DNA from: CBDFGK01 sp965247075
GTDB taxonomy: Bacteria; Pseudomonadota; Gammaproteobacteria; Pseudomonadales; Halieaceae
Length of the DNA stretch: 64,000 nucleotides
Direction: 5' to 3'
Assembly (NCBI GenBank): GCA_965247075.1
Contig: CBDFGK010000003.1
Coordinates: forward strand, 992,001 to 1,056,000
Shown: positions 17,692 to 28,018 of the stretch, in pieces
Numbering within the stretch: position 1 is the stretch's first letter
Layout of the letters: each line of letters starts with the position of its first letter
Position numbers and translations under genes: made by a program
The notes under the pieces: generated by a model
What the model was told of the DNA's origin: nothing
The model's database searches: none
What the model saw: the letters and a program-made list of their open reading frames with translations, nothing else

Positions 17692-18316
17692 ATCGTCGAG
17701 TAAATTCCCACACCGGCTGGTGCTGGCCAGTGGCAACCCTGGCAAGCTGGCCGAGTTCCAGCGCCTTTTCTCCGACTGGCACTGCCAGGTGATTCCGCAA
17801 TCTCAATTTGCCACGCCCGCAGTTGACGAAAGCGGCGACAACTTTGTAGCCAACGCCCTCCTCAAGGCGCACACCGCCGCCCACCATTGTGGATTGCCGG
17901 CCATTGCCGATGATTCCGGCCTGGAAGTTGACGCCCTGGGTGGTGCACCGGGTATCTACTCGGCCCGTTATGCGGGGGTGAGGGCCAGCGCCGCTGACAA
18001 TAACAGGAAGTTGTTGGAGGAACTGCGGGGGGTGCCGATGGAACAACGTATCGCCCGCTTTCAATGTGCGCTGGTGTTCCTGCGCCACTGGCAAGATCCC
18101 AACCCAGTGATTTGCCAGGCCCACTGGGAAGGCCTGATCCTGGAGCAAGCTGTCGGTAGCGGCGGCTTCGGCTACGACCCACTGTTCTACGTACCTGACC
18201 AGGCTTGTGCAGCCGCAGAATTGAGCAGGGATTCCAAGAATCGCATCAGCCACCGCGGACAGGCGCTGCAATTACTAATGGCAGCCCTGCAACGCGAATT
18301 TACCAGCAGGACATGA
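17681..18316 (+). CDS. rdgB: XTP/dITP diphosphatase (HAM1/RdgB)
   Basis: A 211-residue pyrophosphatase that removes deaminated purine nucleotides (XTP, dITP) from the pool. The signature start LVLASGNPGKLAEF, the middle IADDSGLEVDALGGAPGIYSA and the end GFGYDPLFYVP with SHRGQAL are all present. The ATG at 17681 was preferred because the frame before it does not resemble the family. It overlaps hemW by an ATGA. Confidence 0.95.
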   Translation: MSSKSSSKFPHRLVLASGNPGKLAEFQRLFSDWHCQVIPQSQFATPAVDESGDNFVANALLKAHTAAHHCGLPAIADDSGLEVDALGGAPGIYSARYAGVRASAADNNRKLLEELRGVPMEQRIARFQCALVFLRHWQDPNPVICQAHWEGLILEQAVGSGGFGYDPLFYVPDQACAAAELSRDSKNRISHRGQALQLLMAALQREFTSRT

Positions 18317-19461
18317 GTCACCTACAACTGCCGCCACTGTGCCTGTACATTCATATTCCCTGGTGCGAGCGAAAGTGTCCCTATTGCGACTTCAACTCGC
18401 ATAAATCTGCGGAGCCCCTACCCGAGCAAGCCTATATCGCTGCGCTGCTAGCCGACCTGGAACAAGATCTCCCACTGGTACAGGACCGAGAGCTACAGTC
18501 AGTTTTTATCGGCGGTGGTACGCCCAGTCTTTTATCCGGTGCGGCCTTGCAAGAGCTTCTACAGGGCGTGCGAGCGCGCCTGCCACTGCGGCCCCGGGCG
18601 GAAGTTACCCTGGAGGCAAACCCGGGCAGCGCCGAGGCGGCGAAATTCGCGCAGTTTGTCGAGGCCGGGGTCAATCGATTATCACTGGGCATCCAGAGCT
18701 TCCAGGACCCACAGCTACAGCGACTGGGTAGAGTCCACAATAGCGAACAAGCGGCGGCAGCGCTGGAGTTGGCCAAGCACGCGGGTTTGGCGAGCTTTAA
18801 TATCGACCTGATGCACGGCCTGCCCGGCCAGACTGTGGAGGCAGCGCTTGCCGATCTGGAGCAGGCCCTGAGTTATCGAGCCCCGCATTTGTCCTGGTAC
18901 CAGCTCACCATCGAGCCCAATACCGAGTTCTACAGGCGCCTCCCAACACTGCCCACAGAAAATATCCTCGGCAGCATCCAGCAACGCGGCGAGGCCCTAC
19001 TCAGCCGGCATGGCTATGCCAGTTACGAAGTCTCGGCCTACAGCAGGGAAAATTACCAGTGCCTGCACAATCTCAACTACTGGCAGTTTGGTGACTATAT
19101 TGGCATCGGCGCGGGTGCCCACGGCAAACTGACTGATATGGCAAGCGGCACGGTGTGGCGTACCGCCAAAAAACGCCAGCCTGACCAATACCTGCGCGCC
19201 GGCGCCCATCAGCTGTGCAGCCGGCGCCAGCGCCTGGGCAGCAGTGACCTCAAAACTGAGTACATACTCAACGCCCTGCGCTTGCAGGCCGGCTTCGAAT
19301 TGCCCGCATTCACTGCCCGCACCGGCCTGGATGTCAAGCTGATCATGCCTGAGATCCAGTCCCTGCAAGAGCGGGGATTGTTGGAATGCAAGGGAACTCG
19401 AGTCCGCGCTACCTCGCATGGACGTCGATTTCTCGATACGGTTATCGCCGAGTTTTTCTAG
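18313..19461 (+). CDS. hemW: radical SAM heme chaperone HemW
   Basis: A 382-residue radical SAM protein related to oxygen-independent coproporphyrinogen oxidase; HemW proteins act as heme chaperones. The cluster motif is CERKCPYCDF, near residue 20. The family stretch FIGGGTPSLL and the later LHNLNYWQFGDYIGIGAGAH follow. The start is the ATG that overlaps the rdgB stop. The 3' end overlaps the convergent trmB gene by 4 bases. Confidence 0.95.
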   Translation: MSHLQLPPLCLYIHIPWCERKCPYCDFNSHKSAEPLPEQAYIAALLADLEQDLPLVQDRELQSVFIGGGTPSLLSGAALQELLQGVRARLPLRPRAEVTLEANPGSAEAAKFAQFVEAGVNRLSLGIQSFQDPQLQRLGRVHNSEQAAAALELAKHAGLASFNIDLMHGLPGQTVEAALADLEQALSYRAPHLSWYQLTIEPNTEFYRRLPTLPTENILGSIQQRGEALLSRHGYASYEVSAYSRENYQCLHNLNYWQFGDYIGIGAGAHGKLTDMASGTVWRTAKKRQPDQYLRAGAHQLCSRRQRLGSSDLKTEYILNALRLQAGFELPAFTARTGLDVKLIMPEIQSLQERGLLECKGTRVRATSHGRRFLDTVIAEFF

Positions 19462-20144
19462 CGATGCCTATACAACAGATCCCAGACGCCGTGCCCCAGG
19501 CGTTGACCGCGCTGTTCAAACTTGGTCAGGGGCCGGTGTACAGGGCGTTCCACATAGTCGCCTGAGTCAGAGGTATTTTCCAATACCGAGACTTCTGCCA
19601 AGACTTCCAGCATATGTTCGGCGTAGTTTTCCCAATCGGTGGCCAGGTGCAGGCATGCACCCGGCTTGAGCTTGGTAGACAGCATTGCTACAAATTGGGT
19701 CTGTATCAGGCGCCGTTTGTGATGGCGCTGTTTGTGCCAGGGATCCGGAAAGAAAATTTGCACCCCATCCAGGCTGGCATCTGCAATACACTCTTTGAGC
19801 ACGGCCACGGCGTCGTCGCGGTAGACACGAATATTATCCACACCGGATTCGAGCATGCTGTACATCAGCTTGCCCACACCCGGACGGTGGACTTCAACAC
19901 CGATGTAGTTGATGTTCGGCGCCGCTGCCGCCATCTCTACCAGTGACCGACCCATGCCAAAACCAATTTCCATTACCAGCGGCCCCGTCCTGCCAAAAGC
20001 CCGCTGTGGATCCAGTACGCCCGACTCCCGAGCCAGTCCCCAGGCTTGCCAGTTTTCATCCAGCGCCTTGCGCTGACCCGCCGTCATGCGACCGGGGCGC
20101 AACACAAAACTGCGGATGGCCCGGTGTTTGCTTGAGTCTGTCAT
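19458..20144 (-). CDS. trmB: tRNA (guanine-N7-)-methyltransferase
   Basis: A 228-residue SAM-dependent enzyme that methylates G46 in the variable loop of tRNA. Motif I is VMEIGFGMGRSLVEMA, and IFFPDPWHKQRHHKRRL is the signature of the TrmB family. Length fits. It lies downstream of the DUF423 gene on the same strand and is convergent with hemW. Confidence 0.95.
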   Translation of the reverse strand: MTDSSKHRAIRSFVLRPGRMTAGQRKALDENWQAWGLARESGVLDPQRAFGRTGPLVMEIGFGMGRSLVEMAAAAPNINYIGVEVHRPGVGKLMYSMLESGVDNIRVYRDDAVAVLKECIADASLDGVQIFFPDPWHKQRHHKRRLIQTQFVAMLSTKLKPGACLHLATDWENYAEHMLEVLAEVSVLENTSDSGDYVERPVHRPLTKFEQRGQRLGHGVWDLLYRHR

Positions 20145-20165
20145 TGCTGGAACCTTACAGCGGAC

Positions 20166-20543
20166 TTATTCGCCAATCCGCCAACCGGCCAGCGCCAGTA
20201 GTGCCCAGCCCACCATAAAGGACAAGCCGCCCAAGGGGGTGATCGCACCCAACCAGCGCATACCCGTGAAGCTCAAAATATACAGGCTGCCGGAGAACAG
20301 CAGTAAACCGATCAGGAAGGCCATGCCGCTGGCCGGCAGTAACCTGGACTGGGGCAGCCACAGGCACAATAAACCCACCGCCAGCAGGGCAAGACTGTGA
20401 TAGAACTGGTATTGAACCGCCGTCTGGTAGACAGACAGGGCGGTTTCATCGAGGCGTGTTTTCAGGGCGTGGGCGCCGAAGGCACCGAGGGCGACCGCCA
20501 ACAATCCACTGACAGCGGCGAGGGAAATGTACCATCGAGCCAT
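20166..20543 (-). CDS. DUF423 family membrane protein
   Basis: A 125-residue protein with four membrane helices. The start LAAVSGLLAVALGAFGAHAL is the hallmark of DUF423 (YgdD-like). The function is unknown. It lies 12 bases after rpoH and 21 bases before trmB, all leftward, so they may share a transcript. Confidence 0.92.
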   Translation of the reverse strand: MARWYISLAAVSGLLAVALGAFGAHALKTRLDETALSVYQTAVQYQFYHSLALLAVGLLCLWLPQSRLLPASGMAFLIGLLLFSGSLYILSFTGMRWLGAITPLGGLSFMVGWALLALAGWRIGE

Positions 20544-20555
20544 ATGGGAACCGGA

Positions 20556-21410
20556 TCAGGCTGCCAGGCAGACTCGCAGTTTTTTCATGGCATTTTGCTC
20601 CAGCTGACGAATGCGCTCAGCGGATACTCCGTACTGCGCGGCCAACTCGTGCAGGGTCGCCTTGTCTTCAGCCAGCCAGCGCTGGGCAAGTATGTCCTTG
20701 CTGCGCTCGTCCAGATCAGCCAGGGCCAGGTGCAGTGCCTGCTGATTGCTATCCTGCCAGTCGGCCTGTTCCACCAGTTGGGCCGGGTCCTGGCGTTTGT
20801 CCTCCAGGTAATTTGCCGGTGCCTGCCAGGCATCATCGTCGTCGGCGTCAGTGGGGCTATCGAAGGTGAGGTCATAGGAACTCAGGCGTCCTTCCATCTT
20901 TTGTACTTCGCTGACGGCGACGCCCAGATCATTGGCAACGGCTTCCGCTTCGGTCTGGCTGAGCCAGCCCAGTTGTTTCTTCTGGCCGCGCAGGTTGAAA
21001 AACAGTTTGCGCTGAGCCTTGGTGGTAGCCACTTTCACGATACGCCAGTTGCGCAGAATATACTCGTGGATCTCGGCCTTGATCCAATGCACGGCAAAGG
21101 ACACCAGCCGCACCCCACGCTCCGGGTCAAAGCGTTTGACGGCCTTCATCAGTCCGACATTGCCTTCCTGAATCAGGTCAGCCTCTGACAGGCCGTAGCC
21201 GTTATAGCTGCGTGCAATATGTGCTACAAATCGCAGGTGCGACATAACCAGTTGCCGCGCAGCATCAAGATTGTCGTTGTAGAACAAATCCTCAGCCAGC
21301 TCCCGCTCCTGCTCAATACTGAGCACAGGGATACTACTGACAGCCTGTACATAGGCACCAAGATTGGCACCGGGTACCATCTGGTCAACAGCTGCAAGGC
21401 TAGTGTTCAT
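20556..21410 (-). CDS. rpoH: RNA polymerase sigma-32 factor
   Basis: The 284-residue heat-shock sigma factor. Region 2 contains [20 protein letters not shown] and [17 protein letters not shown]. The RpoH-specific box is [12 protein letters not shown]. Region 4 ends with the helix-turn-helix [20 protein letters not shown]. Length matches E. coli (284). A perfect CIRCE operator lies 31 bases upstream, so HrcA probably represses this gene. Confidence 0.97.
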   Translation of the reverse strand: MNTSLAAVDQMVPGANLGAYVQAVSSIPVLSIEQERELAEDLFYNDNLDAARQLVMSHLRFVAHIARSYNGYGLSEADLIQEGNVGLMKAVKRFDPERGVRLVSFAVHWIKAEIHEYILRNWRIVKVATTKAQRKLFFNLRGQKKQLGWLSQTEAEAVANDLGVAVSEVQKMEGRLSSYDLTFDSPTDADDDDAWQAPANYLEDKRQDPAQLVEQADWQDSNQQALHLALADLDERSKDILAQRWLAEDKATLHELAAQYGVSAERIRQLEQNAMKKLRVCLAA

Positions 21411-21440
21411 AGACTTTTCTCCATTTTGCGGTCGGCAATG

Positions 21441-21467
21441 TTAGCACTCTTTAACTTAGAGTGCTAA
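21441..21467. promoter_or_regulatory. CIRCE element (HrcA operator) upstream of rpoH
   Basis: TTAGCACTC, nine bases, GAGTGCTAA: a perfect match to the CIRCE consensus. It lies 31-57 bases before the rpoH start codon. CIRCE is bound by HrcA and usually controls groESL or dnaK. Here it faces rpoH, which suggests a relay in which HrcA controls the sigma factor. The remaining bases to gpmI (21468-21724) hold no gene I can support. Confidence 0.92.
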
Positions 21468-21724
21468 CTCCAGCCTCTGCCAACACGAGATGATACTGAC
21501 ATAGCCTGATTTCTGTTCATGATGGAGAGCGCTATGGGTTTATTCGTCGCAGTCTGATTCGGTTTCGCTATCATCGGCTGCCTGGGCCGGACCAGGGCTT
21601 GCTGCTGAGCTTTATGGCCCACGTCTGGTTATTGAAATATACTGCGGCATCCTGTGATCTTGTCAAAGATAAAGGTTAGAATTCTTCGCTCTACCCCCAC
21701 CGTCACAAAAGCACCCGACAAACC

Positions 21725-23278
21725 ATGCACAATCAGGCAAAAAAAACACTTCTACTGGTCATTCTGGATGGCTGGGGTCACCGTGAAGACAGCCGTGACA
21801 ATGCCATCGCCAACGCTAACACGCCGGTCTGGGACCGATTCTGGAGCGAGGCGCCGCACACCCTGATATCGGGTTCAGGGCTGGATGTGGGCCTGCCGGC
21901 GGGCCAGATGGGCAACTCTGAAGTGGGTCATATGAGCCTCGGCGCCGGCCGCGTGGTATACCAGAATATGACTCGCATCGACCAGGCGATCCAGGACGGC
22001 AGTTTCAATAGCAACCCGGCCTTTACCTCAGCTATCGATAAAGCGGTCGCCTGCGATGGCGCAGTTCACATCATGGGTCTGTTGTCGGCGGGGGGTGTAC
22101 ACAGTCATGCGCGCCAATTGGAGGCCGCCATCAAGCTTGCTCACCAGCGCGGTGCCAAGCGGGTTTACCTGCACGCTTTTCTCGATGGCAGGGACACCCC
22201 GCCGCGCAGCGCAGAGCCCTCACTGCAAGCCATGGACAGCCTGTTCAGCACGCTGGGCTGTGGTCGAGTCGCCTCCATAGTCGGTCGCTTTTACGCCATG
22301 GACCGCGACCATCGTTGGCAACGAATTGAACAAGCCTACGACATGCTCACCACAGCACAGGCACCACACACGGCCCACTCCGCCGGGGCAGCGCTGGCGC
22401 AGGCCTATCAGCGTGGCGAATCCGACGAATTTGTTAAGCCCACCCTGATCACTGGCCAGGGGCAGCAACCGGTAGCGATCACCGCTGGCGATAGCGTGTT
22501 GTTTATGAACTTTCGGGCCGACCGCGCCCGCCAAATCACCCGCGCCTTTGTAGACCCGCAATTCAGCGGTTTCAAGCGCAAAGCGCAGCCCGCTCTCAGC
22601 GCCTATGTAATGACCACAGAATACGCTGCTGATATTGACGCCGGCTGTGCCTATCCACCAGTACCCCTCAAGAACGTACTGGCTGAGTACCTGGCAGACC
22701 TGGGCAAGACCCAGCTTCGCATCGCCGAAACCGAGAAGTATGCCCATGTGACGTTCTTTTTCAGCGGTGGCCGGGAGGAACTGTTCGCGGGCGAGCATAG
22801 AGAGATGATTCCCTCCCCGGACGTGACCACCTACGACCTGCAACCGGCCATGAGCTCTACCGAGCTTACCGACAAACTGGTGATCGCTATCGAGTCGCGC
22901 CAATACGACCTGATTGTTTGCAATTATGCCAACGGGGATATGGTTGGACATACCGGCAACTACGCTGCCGCCATGGAGGCTGTGGAGGCGCTGGATGAGT
23001 GCCTGGGCCGTATTGAGCAGGCCGTCTTGGCCGCTGGTAGCGAGGCATTGATTACTGCCGATCATGGCAACTGCGAACAAATGGCTGACTACGATTCAGG
23101 CCAACAGCACACGCAACATACCACCGAGCTGGTGCCCCTGGTGTATATCGGTGCCGCATCGCACCGGTTTCGGGAGCAGCCGGGAACTCTGCCCGATATT
23201 GCTCCCACCCTGCTGGCCTTGATGGGCCTGGCACAACCTGAAGAAATGACCGGCACCAGCCTGCTGGCGCAGGACTGA
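21725..23278 (+). CDS. gpmI: 2,3-bisphosphoglycerate-independent phosphoglycerate mutase
   Basis: A 517-residue manganese enzyme of glycolysis and gluconeogenesis that interconverts 3- and 2-phosphoglycerate. The metal-binding start [13 protein letters not shown], the phosphoserine motif [31 protein letters not shown] and the C-terminal metal site [10 protein letters not shown] are present. Length matches the family (about 510). It precedes envC and ctpA, a common order in gammaproteobacteria. Confidence 0.97.
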   Translation: MHNQAKKTLLLVILDGWGHREDSRDNAIANANTPVWDRFWSEAPHTLISGSGLDVGLPAGQMGNSEVGHMSLGAGRVVYQNMTRIDQAIQDGSFNSNPAFTSAIDKAVACDGAVHIMGLLSAGGVHSHARQLEAAIKLAHQRGAKRVYLHAFLDGRDTPPRSAEPSLQAMDSLFSTLGCGRVASIVGRFYAMDRDHRWQRIEQAYDMLTTAQAPHTAHSAGAALAQAYQRGESDEFVKPTLITGQGQQPVAITAGDSVLFMNFRADRARQITRAFVDPQFSGFKRKAQPALSAYVMTTEYAADIDAGCAYPPVPLKNVLAEYLADLGKTQLRIAETEKYAHVTFFFSGGREELFAGEHREMIPSPDVTTYDLQPAMSSTELTDKLVIAIESRQYDLIVCNYANGDMVGHTGNYAAAMEAVEALDECLGRIEQAVLAAGSEALITADHGNCEQMADYDSGQQHTQHTTELVPLVYIGAASHRFREQPGTLPDIAPTLLALMGLAQPEEMTGTSLLAQD

Positions 23279-23285
23279 ATAAACG

Positions 23286-24458
23286 ATGAGACGCAGGCTG
23301 CCGCCAACAATTAGGCTGCTTGCACTTGGCATTACCCTTATCGTCCTGCTGCCATTATCTGTTGATGGCCAGGCAGAAACTGAAGAGGCAGCAGCACGCA
23401 ACCAGCTTGAACGGCTCAAGCGTGACATGGCGGCCCTCAGCCAGGAACTGCAACAGGATATGCAGCGGCGCGGATCCGTGCAAGCGGCGCTGCGCCAGTC
23501 AGAGACCGCCATTGGCAACATTCGCAAGGCCATGGATAAGACCCGGCAGCGCCTGCAGTGGTCCGAGCGCAAATTGGCAGAATTGCGCGCCCAGCGACAG
23601 CAACTGTTAGTCGCCCGCAGCGAGCAGCAGGAACTCATCATTCGCGAGATACAAACCGCGTACCAGATGGGCAAACAGGGGCATCTGAAAATTTTGCTCA
23701 ACCAGCAACAACCGGGCACTCTGGCGCGCAGCATGGCCTACTACGACTATTTCTATCGGGCGCGACAGGGTCATATCGAACGCTATTTGGAGACCCTCGC
23801 CAGTATCGATGCCATCGAGCCGGAAATCGCCAATACTTTCAGCCGGCTGGAAGCAACCCGTGTGACACTGGGTCAGCACGAACAGCAGCTGGTAGCGAGC
23901 AAGGCACAACGCCAAGTGGACCTGAACCGACTCAACATCAGCATCGCCGGCAAGGACCAACAATTAAAAAAGCTGGATCGGGATCGCGAGGAACTCGAGC
24001 ACCTGTTGGAAGTTATAGAACAGGCCATCGCCGCTACGGAATTGCCGCGGGAGTACCAGGATTTCGCGGCACTCAAGGGCCAGATGCCCTGGCCCTTGCA
24101 GGGCAAACCCAACAACCGTTTTGGCGGTCGTCGCAGCATTGGTAAGCAGCGCTGGCAAGGGCTTACCATCCCGGCCCGGGAGGGCGGTAGCGTCACAGCA
24201 ATCCATCACGGCAGAGTTGTTTTCGCCGATTGGCTCAGGGGCTCTGGCCTGCTGCTTATTATTGATCATGGCGATGGTTACATGAGCCTGTATGCTCACA
24301 ACCAGGCCTTGCTGCGGGATGTGGGCGAATGGGTGTCGGCCGGGGCCGCCATCTCCACTGCGGGCAATAGCGGGGGCCGCCGGCAAGCCGCCCTTTATTT
24401 CGAAATTCGCCACAATGGCAAACCGATTAACCCCGCCCATTGGCTGGCAAGAGGTTAA
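23286..24458 (+). CDS. envC: murein hydrolase activator EnvC family protein
   Basis: A 390-residue periplasmic protein. It has an N-terminal signal segment (about 1-30), a long coiled coil (about 35-245) and a C-terminal M23/LytM domain (about 270-388). In the LytM domain the first metal ligand position is RFGGRRSIGK rather than the active H-x-x-x-D, so the domain is degenerate. That is typical of EnvC, which switches on amidases (AmiA/B type) during cell division rather than cutting itself. It starts 7 bases after gpmI. Confidence 0.92.
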   Translation: MRRRLPPTIRLLALGITLIVLLPLSVDGQAETEEAAARNQLERLKRDMAALSQELQQDMQRRGSVQAALRQSETAIGNIRKAMDKTRQRLQWSERKLAELRAQRQQLLVARSEQQELIIREIQTAYQMGKQGHLKILLNQQQPGTLARSMAYYDYFYRARQGHIERYLETLASIDAIEPEIANTFSRLEATRVTLGQHEQQLVASKAQRQVDLNRLNISIAGKDQQLKKLDRDREELEHLLEVIEQAIAATELPREYQDFAALKGQMPWPLQGKPNNRFGGRRSIGKQRWQGLTIPAREGGSVTAIHHGRVVFADWLRGSGLLLIIDHGDGYMSLYAHNQALLRDVGEWVSAGAAISTAGNSGGRRQAALYFEIRHNGKPINPAHWLARG

Positions 24459-24468
24459 GGCAGCAGCA

Positions 24469-25809
24469 ATGGGTTACACTACCGGCATGATCATGAGTGC
24501 CGCTATACCCACCGCCCTCAAACGCTTGGCGTACACCGCCGGCGCTGCCCTGATGCTGGCAACAGGCGCGCTGGCCACCGAGGAACCGGGCGAGCTGCCA
24601 CTGGACGAACTGCGCACTTTCGCCGATGTATTCAGCCAGATTCGCGTCGGCTATGTCGAGGAAATCGACGACCGGACACTGCTGGAATACGCCATTGAGG
24701 GCATGCTCAGCGGCCTGGATCCCCACTCCGTCTATCTCAGCGCAGATGATTTCCAGGACCTGCAAACCAACACCAGCGGGGAGTTCAGCGGCCTGGGCCT
24801 GGAAGTGGGAATGGATAACGGCTTTGTAACCGTCATCTCTCCCATCGACGACACACCCGCCCAGCAAGCCGGCATAGAAAGCGGCGATATTATCCTCAGA
24901 CTGGATAACCACCCGGTCAAGGGCATGTCTCTCAACCAGGCCATCGAATTGATGCGCGGGGAAAAAGGGACGAGCATTGACATCACTATTGCCCGCGACG
25001 GCCGCAACCAACCTTTTACGCTGACTCTGGTGAGAGACACGATCAGGGTGGTCAGTGTTCGCAAACGCTGGCTGGAGCCGGGCTACGGCTATTTGCGCAT
25101 CGCCCAGTTCCAGCGCCGCACCGGCGAGGACGTGGGCAGTGCGCTGGCCGAGCTGATGGCAGCAGACGAGCTAAAAGGCCTGGTACTTGACCTGCGCAAC
25201 AATCCCGGCGGAGTGCTTCACGCCAGTGTGGATGTAGCCGGTTACTTTCTCGACGGCGGCACGGTGGTTTACACCGAGGGTCGGCTGGAAAACTCGCAAA
25301 CCCGTCACAATGCCATCCCCAAAGACACCATTGAGGGTGTGCCGGTGGTGGTGCTCATCAATGGTGGCTCTGCATCCGCATCGGAAATTGTAGCCGGAGC
25401 CCTGCAGGACCATCGCCGTGCAGTGGTAATGGGCACGCCCAGTTTCGGCAAGGGATCGGTGCAAACCATTATGCCGCTGTCTGGAGACCGGGCCATTAAA
25501 CTCACTACCGCCCTGTATTTTACTCCCAACGGCCGCTCCATACAGGCCCAGGGCATAGTGCCCGATATTGAAGTGGCGAGAGCGCGAGTAACCGCTATTG
25601 CCAATTTACCCCTGCAAGTCACCGAGGCTGACCTGTCCGGGCGACTGGACAACGCCAATGGCGGCGCAGAAGACAGCTCAATAACTCGCGACAAGCGCGT
25701 ACCCAATAAATTATTGAGTCGCGATAACCAGTTGTATGAGGCACTGACCCTGCTCAAAGGCATCCATATTTTGGGCCTGTATGACACGACTGAAAAAGCT
25801 GCTCTTTAG
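24469..25809 (+). CDS. ctpA: S41 family C-terminal processing peptidase
   Basis: A 446-residue protease, exported by an N-terminal signal (about 5-40) to the periplasm. A PDZ domain spans about 105-185 (SGLGLEVGMDNGFVTV). The catalytic Ser is in NGGSASASEIVAGAL and the catalytic Lys in SFGKGSVQT. I chose the ATG at 24469, 11 bases after the envC stop; a second ATG at 24487 is possible. Such proteases trim periplasmic and peptidoglycan-modifying proteins. Confidence 0.94.
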   Translation: MGYTTGMIMSAAIPTALKRLAYTAGAALMLATGALATEEPGELPLDELRTFADVFSQIRVGYVEEIDDRTLLEYAIEGMLSGLDPHSVYLSADDFQDLQTNTSGEFSGLGLEVGMDNGFVTVISPIDDTPAQQAGIESGDIILRLDNHPVKGMSLNQAIELMRGEKGTSIDITIARDGRNQPFTLTLVRDTIRVVSVRKRWLEPGYGYLRIAQFQRRTGEDVGSALAELMAADELKGLVLDLRNNPGGVLHASVDVAGYFLDGGTVVYTEGRLENSQTRHNAIPKDTIEGVPVVVLINGGSASASEIVAGALQDHRRAVVMGTPSFGKGSVQTIMPLSGDRAIKLTTALYFTPNGRSIQAQGIVPDIEVARARVTAIANLPLQVTEADLSGRLDNANGGAEDSSITRDKRVPNKLLSRDNQLYEALTLLKGIHILGLYDTTEKAAL

Positions 25810-25838
25810 CCGCAGAGCGCCGCGCTGGGTCTACAACT

Positions 25839-26597
25839 TCAGATTCGCATCTCTATACCGCGCTCGGCCATATGCGCCTTGGCCTGGGGGATGGTGTATT
25901 CACCAAAGTGAAAAACACTGGCAGCCAGTACGGCATCTGCACCACCGAGTAGTACGCCCTCGGCCAAGTGGTCCAGATTTCCCACCCCCCCAGAGGCAAT
26001 CACAGGAATCGAAACCGCATCGCTTATGGCGCGGGTGAGTTTGAGATCAAAACCGTCTTTGGTGCCGTCTCTATCCATGCTGGTCAGCAGAATTTCTCCG
26101 GCCCCCAGGGCAGCCATTTTCTCTGCCCAGGCCACCGCATCAATGCCGGTGGGTTTACGCCCGCCGTGGGTAAAAATTTCCCAGCCGGCGCCCACCTGTT
26201 TAGCGTCAATGGCCACCACGATACACTGGGAGCCAAAACGATTGGCCGCTTCACGCACCAATTGCGGATTGTGAATGGCGGCAGTATTAATGCCCACCTT
26301 GTCCGCACCGGCATTGAGCATTATGCGGATGTCTTCGACCTTGCGGATGCCGCCACCGACTGTCAGCGGGATAAAGACATCTTCAGCAATGCGCTCAACC
26401 GTATGTATGGTGGTATCACGGCCCTCGTGGCTGGCGGTGATATCGAGGAAGGTGATTTCATCGGCACCCTGTTCGTTGTAGCGCTTGGCAACTTCCACCG
26501 GATCACCCGCATCGCGGATATCGACAAAGTTGACGCCTTTTACGACACGGCCAGCCTCCACATCAAGGCAGGGAATAATACGTTTTGCCAGCCCCAT
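25839..26597 (-). CDS. hisF: imidazole glycerol phosphate synthase, cyclase subunit
   Basis: A 252-residue (beta/alpha)8 barrel that, with HisH, makes imidazole glycerol phosphate and AICAR in histidine synthesis. The start [19 protein letters not shown], the substrate loop [11 protein letters not shown] and the second catalytic Asp in [14 protein letters not shown] are all present. The start codon shares one base with the hisA stop. Order hisB-hisH-hisA-hisF, all leftward. Confidence 0.97.
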   Translation of the reverse strand: MGLAKRIIPCLDVEAGRVVKGVNFVDIRDAGDPVEVAKRYNEQGADEITFLDITASHEGRDTTIHTVERIAEDVFIPLTVGGGIRKVEDIRIMLNAGADKVGINTAAIHNPQLVREAANRFGSQCIVVAIDAKQVGAGWEIFTHGGRKPTGIDAVAWAEKMAALGAGEILLTSMDRDGTKDGFDLKLTRAISDAVSIPVIASGGVGNLDHLAEGVLLGGADAVLAASVFHFGEYTIPQAKAHMAERGIEMRI

Positions 26598-27334
26598 TAG
26601 CCGACAACTCCATCGCAATACTGCTGGGCCTGGGCCAGGTCCAGGCTGCCTTCGTAGATCGCGCGACCGGTAATGGCGGCACAGACACCGCTGTGACCAC
26701 ACAGCGCCAGCGCCCGAATATCGTCGAGATTGGTTATGCCACCGGAGGCAATAACCGGAATCGTCGACGCTTCGGCCATGGTTACCGTCGCCTCTACATT
26801 GACACCCTGCATCATGCCGTCGCGGGCGATATCCGTGTACACAATGGCGCTGACCCCGTCGTTTTCAAACTGCTTGGCGAGTTCGGTGGCCTGTAACTCC
26901 GACGCCTCTGCCCACCCATCGGTGGCTACCAGCCCATCCCGTGCATCGAGGCCGACAATAACCTTGCCCGCAAAGGCGGCACAGGCCTGTGCCACGAAGG
27001 CCGGCTCCTTCACCGCCAGTGTGCCCAGTATCACGTAGCTGACCCCGGCGCGCACATAGTGCTCTATGGTTTGCAGGCTGCGAATCCCGCCGCCAATCTG
27101 GATGGGCAGCTCGGGGTAGGCGGCGGCAATTGCGGTCACCACCGCGCCATTTACAGGCTCACCTTCAAACGCACCATTGAGGTCTACCAAGTGCAAACGC
27201 CTGGCCCCCTCGTTCACCCAGCGCGCCGCCATGGCCACAGGGTCATCGGAAAACACCGTGGAATCTTCCATCAAACCCTGACGCAGGCGCACACAGGCAC
27301 CGTCTTTCAGGTCAATTGCCGGAATAATCACCAT
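26597..27334 (-). CDS. hisA: ProFAR isomerase HisA
   Basis: A 245-residue barrel enzyme for the fourth step of histidine synthesis. The start [16 protein letters not shown] with the catalytic Asp, the half-way phosphate loop IGGGIRS and the C-terminal [11 protein letters not shown] fit the family. The frame opens 8 codons earlier, but MVIIPAID is the conserved N-terminus. It follows hisH with a 4-base gap and shares one base with hisF. Confidence 0.97.
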   Translation of the reverse strand: MVIIPAIDLKDGACVRLRQGLMEDSTVFSDDPVAMAARWVNEGARRLHLVDLNGAFEGEPVNGAVVTAIAAAYPELPIQIGGGIRSLQTIEHYVRAGVSYVILGTLAVKEPAFVAQACAAFAGKVIVGLDARDGLVATDGWAEASELQATELAKQFENDGVSAIVYTDIARDGMMQGVNVEATVTMAEASTIPVIASGGITNLDDIRALALCGHSGVCAAITGRAIYEGSLDLAQAQQYCDGVVG

Positions 27335-27338
27335 CGGC

Positions 27339-27998
27339 TCAGCCGTCGTCTTTCCCATCCCAATTCAAAAAGTTTTGTAGCAACTGCAGGCCGGCGGCGT
27401 GACTCTTCTCCGGGTGAAACTGTACCGCGAACAAATTGTCACGCGCCAGGGCGGCATCAAAAGTACCACCATACTCGGTGTTGCCAACCACCAGTTCACG
27501 CTGCCGGGCAGCCGCGTAATAACTGTGCACAAAGTAGAAGCGGCTATTCGGCTCGATGCCCTGCCACAGGGCATGCGGGCGATTCTGTTGCACCTGGTTC
27601 CAACCCATGTGCGGCACTTTGAGTCGCTGGCCATCGCTGGCCTGCAAATCATCGCCAAACCAGCGCACCTGGCCGGGTACAATATCCAGACAATCGACAC
27701 CCTCATTTTCTGCACTGTGCGTGAGCAGTGCCTGCATGCCCACACAAATTGCCAATACCGGCCGGGGCTGCTCCTGCAGCGTCTCCAACAGCATTTGATC
27801 ACAGTGCAGGCGGCGAATTTCACTCATGCAGTCGCGCATGGCGCCCACACCCGGAAACACCACCCGGTCCGCATCCCGAATGATGGTCTGATCGTGAGTA
27901 ACCACCACATGGGCTGCGCCCACATGCTCTAAGGCACTGGCTACGGAGTGCAAATTACCCATGCCGTAGTCGATTACAGCGACAACATCAGTAGTCAT
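27339..27998 (-). CDS. hisH: imidazole glycerol phosphate synthase, glutaminase subunit
   Basis: A 219-residue class I glutamine amidotransferase that feeds ammonia to HisF. The start [14 protein letters not shown], the nucleophile Cys in [10 protein letters not shown] and the His/Glu pair in VQFHPEKS are present. The start at [12 protein letters not shown] is the family N-terminus. It lies 20 bases after hisB. Confidence 0.97.
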   Translation of the reverse strand: MTTDVVAVIDYGMGNLHSVASALEHVGAAHVVVTHDQTIIRDADRVVFPGVGAMRDCMSEIRRLHCDQMLLETLQEQPRPVLAICVGMQALLTHSAENEGVDCLDIVPGQVRWFGDDLQASDGQRLKVPHMGWNQVQQNRPHALWQGIEPNSRFYFVHSYYAAARQRELVVGNTEYGGTFDAALARDNLFAVQFHPEKSHAAGLQLLQNFLNWDGKDDG

Positions 27999-28018
27999 TA
28001 TGCCAGCCTGGTATGTGC

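Noticed and set aside
20397..21188. 263-codon frame opposite rpoH
   Set aside because: Shadow of the sigma factor gene; composition has no domain pattern.
22220..23080. 286-codon frame opposite gpmI
   Set aside because: Shadow of a conserved glycolytic gene without own ribosome site or motif.
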